Shown piece by piece: positions 6,064-12,332 of a stretch of 13,633 nucleotides of DNA. The position numbers were made by a program, and so were the translations under genes. Source of the stretch: Chloroflexota bacterium (GTDB taxonomy: Bacteria; Chloroflexota; Limnocylindria; P2-11E); assembly GCA_005889445.1 (NCBI GenBank), contig VBGS01000025.1, positions 1 to 13,633 of the forward strand, written 5' to 3'. The first letter of the stretch is position 1. Every line of letters starts with the position of its first letter. The notes under the pieces were generated by a model. It saw only the letters and a program-made list of their open reading frames with translations. It had not been told where the DNA came from and searched no databases.

Positions 6064-7578
6064 ATGAGAACGACCGCACCATGCCGTGTCCTCTACAGCC
6101 GCGACCGCGAGACCGAGGTCTGGCGAGCGCTCGACGAGACCGAGAGTCAAGTCGTCACCATCGAGTTCCTGCTGTCGAACGATGGCGCGACGCGCGAGAG
6201 CTTTCTCGCCGCGGGGCGCCGTATGGCCGCGGTCGAGCGCCCGGCGGTGATGAAGGTTGCCGCGATCCATGACGACCCGAACGCGACCTTCATCGTCTAC
6301 CAACATCTTGTCCACGTACCGGTCCCGCTCGATTGGCTCAAGCCAAAGGACGAGCCTGCCCCGGTCGCGACCGCTGCCGTGATGACGCCGCCCGCGCCGC
6401 CGACGGCGCCCGTCGCGCCGCCGGCCCCGGCCATGCCCGCCGTGCTCCTGACGCCGCCTCCACCGACCTTCATCGTGCCCGCGGAAGCGGCCGAGCCTGC
6501 GCCGAGCGCAGCGGTCGAAGACGAATCGATCGAATCGCGCGACCACGGCCTGGTGGCGCTCTCGGATCTGCTGCGGGCGCGCGAGTTCTCGCAGATCGAC
6601 GTCGCGCTCGTCAAGGAAGCGGCCCTCGAGCTCGGGACGGTCATCCTCACGACGGTTCGCGAGGTCGATTACGCCGCGCTCGGCGCGAGGGGCCTCGAGA
6701 TCGCCGCGACCGTCGTCGCGCTTGTCGCGAGCGTGATCAGCCGTCGCTCGGAGATCTCGCTTCCGACGCCGCACCTCGCCATCCCCACGCCCCATCTGAC
6801 CATCCCGCGGCCGCACGCCGCCGAGGAACGAGCGCCGAAGAGTCCGAAGAGTCCGAAGGCGCCAAAGGTGCAGAAGATCCGGGAGCCTCGTGTCGCGTCG
6901 GTCAAGGCCGAGAGAGCGCCGCGCGGGCCCTCACGCCTGCACATTCGGTGGCGCCGCGTTCTCTTCCGGGGGGCCTGCCTCGCCATCATCGCCACCACGG
7001 TCGCGGTCATGCCAAGCGAGGCCTGGCCGATCGTCGCGAGTGACCTCAGCGTCGTCGGCGCCCAGGCACTCACGGTGGGTGGCGAGCTCGCGGGACAAGC
7101 GGTCACGGTCGGTGGCCAGGTCGCCGATCAGGCCACGAAGATCGGCGGCAGTCTCAAGACGGAGATCGAGCAGCGCGTGGCGTCGGGATCGGGGTCGCAG
7201 GCACCGCTGAAGAAACCGACCTGGGACGTCCCCCCGCTCAGCGAGTACGGGGCCTCGCTCGACTCAAAGGCACCGGATCCGAGCGCCCGACCGGACGCGA
7301 CGGTCGACTGGGTCGTCGCTCTGCGCAATACGGGCTCGGCCGGCTGGTATCGCGGCATCGACGGCGCGCAGGCATCGCTCGCGCTCGCCGACGGCACGAG
7401 CGCGGGCATCCAGTCGACCGACTTCGTCGGACCCGGACAGGTCGGATGGTTCGTCGTGAAGCTGCACGCGCCAACGAAGCCCGGCACATATGACATCGCG
7501 CTGCTGCCGCGCATCGACGGACGAGGCGCGCTGAAGGATCTGGGCATCAAGGCCAAGCTCACCGTCACCGCGCCCTAG
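6064..7578 (+). CDS. Pseudokinase-like / single-TM / NBR1-like Ig membrane protein (uncharacterised)
   Basis: I do not recognise this 504-residue protein as a named family. Residues 8-92 resemble the N-lobe of a Ser/Thr kinase: VWRALDETESQVVTIEFL fits strands 2-3, ESFLAAGRRMAAVERPAVMKV fits helix C and the next strand, and ATFIVYQHL fits strand 5. The catalytic Lys position is Glu (VTIEF), the helix C Glu is absent, there is no glycine loop, and no catalytic lobe follows. Next come a Pro/Ala linker (97-148), a mixed region with a weakly hydrophobic stretch (211-226), 7-residue PTPHLxI repeats (234-251) and a Lys/Pro basic segment (257-300). One membrane helix (about 298-316) is followed by four 11-residue repeats (325-368). 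The C-terminal beta domain (about 410-502, DWVVALRNTGSAGW and APTKPGTYDI) resembles the NBR1-type four-tryptophan Ig domain. The basic segment before the helix predicts the N-lobe inside and the Ig domain outside. ATG 6064 has no SD. It may be a sensor or wall-contact protein; function unknown. Confidence 0.82.
   Translation: MRTTAPCRVLYSRDRETEVWRALDETESQVVTIEFLLSNDGATRESFLAAGRRMAAVERPAVMKVAAIHDDPNATFIVYQHLVHVPVPLDWLKPKDEPAPVATAAVMTPPAPPTAPVAPPAPAMPAVLLTPPPPTFIVPAEAAEPAPSAAVEDESIESRDHGLVALSDLLRAREFSQIDVALVKEAALELGTVILTTVREVDYAALGARGLEIAATVVALVASVISRRSEISLPTPHLAIPTPHLTIPRPHAAEERAPKSPKSPKAPKVQKIREPRVASVKAERAPRGPSRLHIRWRRVLFRGACLAIIATTVAVMPSEAWPIVASDLSVVGAQALTVGGELAGQAVTVGGQVADQATKIGGSLKTEIEQRVASGSGSQAPLKKPTWDVPPLSEYGASLDSKAPDPSARPDATVDWVVALRNTGSAGWYRGIDGAQASLALADGTSAGIQSTDFVGPGQVGWFVVKLHAPTKPGTYDIALLPRIDGRGALKDLGIKAKLTVTAP
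7036..7167 (+). repeat. Four 33-nt units encoding 11-residue repeats
   Basis: Residues 325-368 of the preceding protein fall into ASDLSVVGAQA, LTVGGELAGQA, VTVGGQVADQA and TKIGGSLKTEI. The middle two are clearly related at DNA level too (ACGGTGGGTGGC against ACGGTCGGTGGC). An 11-residue period just outside the membrane helix suggests an amphipathic or hendecad-type helical stalk carrying the Ig-like domain. Confidence 0.6.
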
Positions 7579-8243
7579 ATCGCGACCACCCCGCGCTCTT
7601 GCAGCTCGCTCCGATCGAACAGGGCGCGATTCGTCAGGACCCGCAGCGGCGACGATCCGGTGGCGAGGTCGTCGCGGATCCCCGCGGTCAGGCGACGGAC
7701 CAATACGAGCAGAAGGGCTCCGATGCCGGCGAGGACCGTGGGCGTGACCCCCTCCTGTTCCCAGATGACCGCCGGAAAGACCGCGAACGACAGCAGGTTC
7801 GCGATCGGCAGCAGCCGCTTCGGGCGCGGCCGGACCGACATCCGCAGCGCGGCCGCGACGATCACGGGGATCATCGCGATGAAGAACGCGATGAAGTCGA
7901 GGGCGAGCTCGAAGCCCCAGGCCGTGGCGTTGGCGCGCCCACCGTCGAACTGATGGAACACGGGCCACATCTGCCCACAGATCGCGGCGAGGCCGCACAG
8001 AACCTGGATCTCGAGCGGAAACCCGAGCTGTCGCGCGATCACCACGGCGGCGAAGCCCTTCGCGCCGTCGAGCAGGCCACCGGCGATCCCGTGCCACGGC
8101 GTGAGCACCTTTGCGAGGTTCGAGCCGCCGAGCTTGCGTGAGCCGGCGGCGCGGAGGTCGATCCCTTTCGCTCGCGCGATCCAGTACGGGAACGAGACCG
8201 ACGAGACCACATATGAAATGACGACCGCGACCGCGTCGAGCAC
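7575..8243 (-). CDS. Divergent PlsY-type glycerol-3-phosphate acyltransferase
   Basis: A 222-residue multi-pass membrane protein of the PlsY family, which uses acyl-phosphate to acylate glycerol-3-phosphate in phospholipid synthesis. Three PlsY-like blocks are visible: SVSFPYWIARAKGIDLR (14-31), GSRKLGGSN (34-42; usual GSGNxGxTN) and GQMWPVF with DGGRANAT (90-107; usual GHxFPVF and KGGKGVAT). The conserved His after G90 is Gln here and the Lys/Gly pattern of the third block is altered. A cytoplasmic tail of about 35 residues follows the last helix. It may be a paralogue with changed activity, so I give no gene symbol. The start is GTG at 8243-8241 with no SD. Its stop shares CTAG (7575-7578) with the converging gene: both strands read TAG there. 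Confidence 0.78.
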   Translation of the reverse strand: MLDAVAVVISYVVSSVSFPYWIARAKGIDLRAAGSRKLGGSNLAKVLTPWHGIAGGLLDGAKGFAAVVIARQLGFPLEIQVLCGLAAICGQMWPVFHQFDGGRANATAWGFELALDFIAFFIAMIPVIVAAALRMSVRPRPKRLLPIANLLSFAVFPAVIWEQEGVTPTVLAGIGALLLVLVRRLTAGIRDDLATGSSPLRVLTNRALFDRSELQERGVVAI

Positions 8244-8260
8244 GTCAGTACAGTACGTGC
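8240..8260. promoter_or_regulatory. Palindromic two-way leaderless promoter between plsY-like and HIT genes
   Basis: Arms GCACGT (8240-8245) and ACGTGC (8255-8260) flank nine bases containing GTACAGTAC. The plus strand reads TACAGT (8249-8254) exactly six bases before the HIT GTG. The minus strand reads TACTGT (8255-8250) exactly six bases before the plsY-like GTG. Both fit TAnnnT -10 boxes whose transcripts would begin at the start codon. No -35 box is evident. The palindrome could also be an operator controlling both genes. Confidence 0.5.
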
Positions 8261-8596
8261 GTGGTCGATTGCATCTTCTGCAAGATCGTCGCGAAGGAAG
8301 TTCCCTCGCGGCTCGTCTACGAAGACGACGACGTGATCGCCTTCAACGACCTGAACGCGCGAGCCCCACTCCACGTGCTTGTCGTACCGCGGCGGCACAT
8401 CGAGCGGCTGGCCGATCTCGACGACCCGGCCCTTGGCGGGAAGCTGGTGGTCGCGGCGACGCGGATCGCCAAGGACGCCGGCCACGGCAACAACTTCCGG
8501 CTCGTCGTGAACAACGGCGCGGGTGCCGGACAGAGCGTCTTCCACCTGCACTTCCACGTCCTTGGGGGAAGGCAGTTCAGCTGGCCACCCGGGTAA
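8261..8596 (+). CDS. HIT family protein (histidine-triad nucleotide-binding hydrolase)
   Basis: A 111-residue cytoplasmic protein of the Hint/HIT superfamily, which hydrolyses nucleoside phosphoramidates and similar AMP conjugates. Hallmarks are the start DCIFCKIVAKEVPS, the DVIAFNDLNARAPLHVLVVPRRHI strand pair and the triad H95-L-H97-F-H99 in VFHLHFHVLGGR. The CIFC pair near the N-terminus is common in the family. GTG at 8261 immediately precedes the conserved DCIFC; no SD is seen and a TAnnnT box lies six bases upstream. A HIT gene just before rpsU is also found in Clostridia-type clusters, which supports old synteny. Its TAA lies inside a small hairpin (8594-8611). Confidence 0.95.
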   Translation: MVDCIFCKIVAKEVPSRLVYEDDDVIAFNDLNARAPLHVLVVPRRHIERLADLDDPALGGKLVVAATRIAKDAGHGNNFRLVVNNGAGAGQSVFHLHFHVLGGRQFSWPPG

Positions 8597-8611
8597 AGAT
8601 ACGCATCTTTA
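8594..8611 (+). other. Hairpin containing the HIT gene stop codon
   Basis: TAAAGAT (8594-8600) pairs perfectly with ATCTTTA (8605-8611) around ACGC. The first three bases are the HIT stop codon. The stem is AT-rich with no following T-tract, so termination is unlikely. It could protect the 3' end, or overlap the -35 region of the rpsU promoter. Confidence 0.45.
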
Positions 8612-8628
8612 TCGACCGCGGCCCCGGC

Positions 8629-8634
8629 TATGAT
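8629..8634 (+). promoter_or_regulatory. Probable -10 box of the rpsU promoter
   Basis: TATGAT matches the -10 consensus at five of six bases, in otherwise very GC-rich sequence between the HIT gene and rpsU. The expected start would be near 8641, just at the foot of the hairpin at 8643-8660. The -35 region (around 8606-8611) shows only a weak match. Confidence 0.5.
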
Positions 8635-8642
8635 TGCGCAGT

Positions 8643-8667
8643 CCGGCCTAGCCAGGCCGGTTTTCTT
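8643..8667 (+). terminator. Intrinsic terminator or 5' leader hairpin before rpsU
   Basis: CCGGCCT (8643-8649) pairs perfectly with AGGCCGG (8654-8660) around AGCC, followed by TTTTCTT (8661-8667). In form it is a terminator for HIT transcripts. It lies just after the TATGAT box, however, so it would also form the very 5' end of an rpsU transcript, where it could stabilise the message or allow attenuation. Confidence 0.8.
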
Positions 8668-8681
8668 GCCGAAAAGAAGGC

Positions 8682-8688
8682 GGGGTGA
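8682..8688 (+). promoter_or_regulatory. Shine-Dalgarno of rpsU deciding the TTG start
   Basis: GGGGTGA, within a longer purine-rich run, lies ten bases before TTG 8699 and nineteen before the alternative GTG 8708. The spacing favours TTG. Confidence 0.6.
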
Positions 8689-8698
8689 CGAGCAACTT

Positions 8699-8866
8699 TT
8701 GTCCGAAGTGATCGTTGGCGATGGCGAGTCTTTCGAGGCCGCGCTTCGCCGTTTCAACAAGAAGATCCAACAGGCGGGGATCCTCGCGGAGGCCCGCCGA
8801 CGCGAGTTCTACGAGCGTCCCGCCGCACGCCGCAAGCGCAAGGAAGCGAAGCGCCGCAAGCGCTAG
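8699..8866 (+). CDS. rpsU: 30S ribosomal protein S21
   Basis: Small basic protein of the 30S subunit platform, involved in translation initiation. From TTG 8699 it is 55 residues: MSEVIVGDGESFEAALRRFN, then AGILAEARRREFYERP and a Lys/Arg-rich tail. The ExFxxALRRF block and the LAEARRREFYERP block are the S21 signature. TTG is preferred over GTG 8708 because it gives the usual start before the first strand and because of the SD at 8682-8688. The frame stays open upstream to 8630, but that stretch is the terminator and leader. yqeY follows after 27 nt in the same frame; rpsU-yqeY is a conserved pair. Confidence 0.95.
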   Translation: MSEVIVGDGESFEAALRRFNKKIQQAGILAEARRREFYERPAARRKRKEAKRRKR

Positions 8867-8893
8867 GCGGAGCGGAAGCGGATCAGCGCCCAA

Positions 8894-9421
8894 TTGAAGC
8901 AGCGGCTTGAGAACGACCTCAAGACCGCGATGCGCTCTGGCGACACCCTCCGTCGTGACACGCTGCGCTTTCTCCTCGACGCGATCCACAAGGAGGGCGT
9001 CGCGCGGCTGGGCGCCGCGGTCGATCGCCTGACGGCCGAGGGCAAGGACGAAAACGCGCGGCAGCAGTGGCTCGCGCAGAACAGGCCGAGCGATCTCGAC
9101 GACGCCGCGGTGCAGGAGGTCCTCACGAAGCAGGGAAAGATGCGACGCGATTCGATCGACGCGTTCACGAAGGGTGGCCGGATGGAGCTCGCCGAGAAGG
9201 AGCGCTCGGAGCTCGCGATCATCGCCGCCTACCTTCCGGAGCAGCTCGACGAGTCGCGCGTTCGCGAGATCGCCGTGCGGGTGATCGCGGAGACGGGCGC
9301 GAAGGGCCCGCAGGACACCAAGATCGTCATGCCCAAGGTGATCGCGGAGACCAAGGGCCGCGCCGACGGGAAGATCGTCTCCGGTGTGGTGAACGCCTTG
9401 CTGAAGGAGCGCGTGTCGTGA
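8894..9421 (+). CDS. yqeY: GatB/YqeY domain protein
   Basis: A 175-residue cytoplasmic protein related to the C-terminal tRNA-binding domain of GatB amidotransferase; its own role is not firmly known. The N-terminal helices KQRLENDLKTAMRSGDTLRRDTLRFLLDAI, the middle motif KMRRDSIDAFTKGGRMELAEKERSELAII-AAYLPEQL and the tail KGRADGKIVSGVVNALL match the family. It is about 25 residues longer than the usual 148-150, because of an insert around residues 38-65 (VARLGAAVDRLTAEGKDENA onwards). The start is TTG at 8894, the only initiator codon between the rpsU stop and the conserved QRLENDL; there is no good SD. The TGA overlaps the phoH GTG (GTGA), so phoH translation is probably coupled. Confidence 0.93.
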   Translation: MKQRLENDLKTAMRSGDTLRRDTLRFLLDAIHKEGVARLGAAVDRLTAEGKDENARQQWLAQNRPSDLDDAAVQEVLTKQGKMRRDSIDAFTKGGRMELAEKERSELAIIAAYLPEQLDESRVREIAVRVIAETGAKGPQDTKIVMPKVIAETKGRADGKIVSGVVNALLKERVS

Positions 9422-10285
9422 AGGACTCTTCGCAGATCACGATCCTGATCCCCGATCCGGACGAGATGATGTTCGTCTCCGGCGATCACGAGGCCAACAT
9501 CGACCGGCTCGAACGCGAGTTCAGCGTGAAGATCGTGTCGCGCGGGGCGGAGCTGCGCATCAGCGGTGACGCCGGCGCGGTCGCGCGCGTCGGTGACCTG
9601 GTCGGCGCGATGCGGACCCTCGCGAGCCGCGAGGAATCGCTGCGGAAGCCGCAGCTCGAGCGGCTCATCGGTGACGCGAAGGACGCGCCGGTCCTCGCGC
9701 CGTCGGACCTCCACGACGTCGTCGCGACGACCGTCCGAGGAAAGCGCATCGGCCCGCAGTCGCCGAACCAGCGGACCTACATCGAGGCGATCCGCAAACA
9801 CGACCTCTCGTCCCGCGGTCGAGGCTGGCGAGCGGCTTGGTTTCCTCCCGGGCGATCTGCAAGAAAAGATCGACCCCTATCTACGTCCGCTCTACGACGC
9901 GCTCTATGAGCTGATGCCTCCGGAGCGCTTCGCGCGGGCGCAGGAACGCGGCGAGATCGAGGTGGCACCGCTGGCGTACATGCGAGGTCGCTCGCTCAAC
10001 GAGGCGTTCATCATTCTCGATGAAGCGCAGAACACGACGCCGCAGCAGATGAAGATGTTCCTCACGCGTCTCGGATTCGGCTCGCAGGCGGTCGTCACCG
10101 GCGACGTCACTCAGATAGACCTGGCCGGCGATCGCAGCGGGCTGATCGACGCGCGTGAGATCCTTCGCGGGGTCGAGGGCGTCGCGATGGTCAACTTCGA
10201 CGAACGCGACGTCGTGCGTCACGAGCTCGTCGCGCGGATCGTTCGCGCGTACGATCGCTACGAAAAGGCCGCGCCGCAAAAGTGA
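9418..10285 (+). pseudogene. phoH: PhoH-like ATPase, broken: Walker A region deleted with frameshift
   Basis: PhoH (YbeZ-like) ATPase/RNA-binding protein that works near YbeY in ribosome metabolism. The first part (GTG 9418 to about 9807, 130 codons) has the N-terminal KH-like region and reaches SPNQRTYIEAIRKHDL. The rest is in the +1-related frame from 9809: RPAVEAGERLGFLPGDLQEK, then Walker B FIILDEAQNTT and VVTGDVTQIDLAG, ending at TGA 10283-10285. In normal PhoH about 34 residues containing the ATP-binding GPAGTGKT loop lie between HDL and RPAVEAGE. None of them is here, so about 101 nt are missing, which also explains the frame change. Restoring 34 codons gives about 322 residues, the usual length. 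As written the gene cannot make an active ATPase. Flanking GTGA overlaps with yqeY and pgpH are intact, which suggests either a recent deletion or an assembly error. Confidence 0.9.
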
Positions 10286-12319
10286 TCCGCCGCCTGCAAG
10301 TCAACGATCCGCGCCTCTCGCGCGTGCGCGCCGCGATCCGCATGCAACCGCGTGCCCGCGCCACCGCCTTCGTTCTGATCGCCGGTCTCCTCACCGCGTT
10401 CGCGCTGCTCTTCGCCCCGCCGGCCACCGTGACCTACGACGTCGGCAAAGTCGCCGATCGCGCCATCCGCGCGCCGCGAAGCGTGTCGTTCGTTTCGCCA
10501 TCGCTCACCGGGGCGGAGCGCGACAAGGCGGTCGCGGCGGTTCCGAAGCAATTCGCGACCGATCCCGCGATCGTCGTCGGGGCGAGCTCGCGGCTGAACT
10601 CGGCGATCGGCGCGATCGCCCGCGTCCGGAGCGACGCGGTGCAGACACGCGATCAGAAGCTCTCATCGCTCGCGCGCCTCACGGAGGCGCAGATCAGCCC
10701 AGCGCTGGCCGTGGATATCGTCGACATGCCGCCGCTCGAATGGGACCAGCTCGCTGGCGGTCTGGACAGTGCGCTCCGCACCCTGTACGGGCAGGGCATC
10801 CGGGCCGAACAGCTTGACGCGGTCAAGACCGACGCCGTGAAGGCGCTCCCCGGAGGCTGGACCCCGCGCCAGAAGAATGTCGGAGCCGAGCTCATCCGGC
10901 AGAACCTCAGCGCGAACGTGAACGTCGATCAGCAGGCGACGATCCTCGCGCAGCAGGACGCGCGCACCGGGGTCGTCCCCGTTCAGGTGCAGGTGACGGC
11001 CGGCGAGGTCGTCGTCCGCGAGGGCGACGTCGTCACCGCGCTTCAGGTGGAGAAGCTCCGTGCGCTCGGTCTCTCGAACCAAGGCGTCGACTGGCGCAGT
11101 GCGCTGGGCCTCATTCTCTGGGCCGGCCTGGTCGCCGGCGTGCTCGCCCTCTTCATGGAGCGCTACGCGACGGAGGCGTGGCGAGACGACCCCAAGATGA
11201 TCCTGGTCATCCTTTCGCTGTTCGTGACGACGCTCGCGAGCCGCGCCCTGCTCCCCGCGCACCCGGTGCTCGTCTACTACGCGCCGTTCGCGGCCGTCGC
11301 GATGCTGCTCACCGTGCTGGTCGGCGGGCGCACCGCGCTGGCGACGCAGATCGCCGCCGCGCTGCACATCGGGATCATCTCGCCGCGCGACCACCGCTCG
11401 CGAGTTCGCGATGGCCGCCGTCGCGGCGACCGCGGGGAATATCGGGGTGGTCCTCGTGTTCCTGCTCGTCGTCCGCACCCCCGACCCCGCGGATCTCGTC
11501 GCGGTCGCCGCGGGAGGCGCAGCCAGCGGAATCGCGTCGGGGCTTCTCGCGTTCGCGGGGACGGCGATTCTCGGTCATGTGTTCCGCATTCCGACCGTCT
11601 TCGAGCTGCGTGAGCTCGGCGACCCCAACCACCCACTCCTTCGGCAGCTTCTCCTGCGGACGCCCGGCACGTATCACCACTCTCTGCTTGTTGGAAATCT
11701 CGCCGAGCGCGCGGCCGAGGTGATCGGCGCGGATCCGCTCGTGGCGCGAGTTGGCGCGTACTACCACGACATCGGGAAGATGCGGAACCCGACCGCGTTC
11801 ATCGAGAACCAGACAGGGGTGAACCCGCATGACGAGCTTGATCCTTTGGTGTCCGCGGGCATCGTCGCCGCACATATCAAAGATGGACTCGCGCTCGCCG
11901 ACCGCTACAACCTGCCGGCGCAGATCCGCGAGATGATCCCGGGACACCACGGCACCAGCGTGGTGAAGTACTTCTTCCAGTTGGCGCAGCAGCGCGGGCA
12001 GGCGCCCGACGAGCGCTCCTTCCGGTATCCCGGGCCGAAGCCGCAGAGCAAGGAGGCCGGGATCGTCATGCTCGCCGACGGCACCGAGGCGTCCGTCCGT
12101 TCGCTCTCGGAGAAGAACGCGGAAACGATCCGCGGGATGGTCGATCGCATCATCGACGAGCGCGTCGCGGATGGACAGCTTGACGAGAGCGACCTCACGT
12201 TCCGCGACGTCCAGAGGACAAAGGACGCGTTCTGCGAGCTGCTCCTCGGGGTGTACCACGAGCGGATCCCGTACCCCGAAGATCGCATCGCGCGCATCAA
12301 GCCCGCGGCGAGCGGCTAG
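10282..12319 (+). pseudogene. pgpH: 7TMR-HD family c-di-AMP phosphodiesterase (PgpH/YqfF-like), frameshifted near 11384-11396
   Basis: Membrane HD-domain protein whose characterised relatives (Listeria PgpH) hydrolyse c-di-AMP. Part one (GTG 10282 to about 11383, frame 1) has an N-terminal helix (about 28-46), a large extracytoplasmic 7TMR-HDED-type domain (about 47-265) and the first membrane helices (RSALGLILWAGLVAGVLALF onwards) up to AALHIGIIS. Part two (from about 11390, frame 2) starts AREFAMAAVAATAGNIGVVLVF, completes the membrane region, and has the HD domain: GTYHHSLLVGNLAE, YYHDIGK, then PGHHGTSVVKYF, with metal-binding His/Asp intact. Against family memory, roughly 20-30 residues of a membrane segment are missing at the switch, so a deletion of length 3n-1 fits better than a single-base slip. 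An ATG at 11411 could start the second part alone. GTG 10282 overlaps the phoH TGA; ybeY follows after 13 nt. Confidence 0.85.
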
Positions 12320-12332
12320 CCGGTCGCACCGC

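Noticed and set aside
6834..6876. Tandem AGTCCGAAG units as a DNA repeat element
   Set aside because: They encode the Lys-Ser-Pro linker of the membrane protein and occur only twice, so low-complexity coding explains them.
9796..9823. Programmed frameshift in phoH
   Set aside because: A ribosomal frameshift would not supply the missing Walker A residues, which are absent from every frame, and there is no slippery run at the site.
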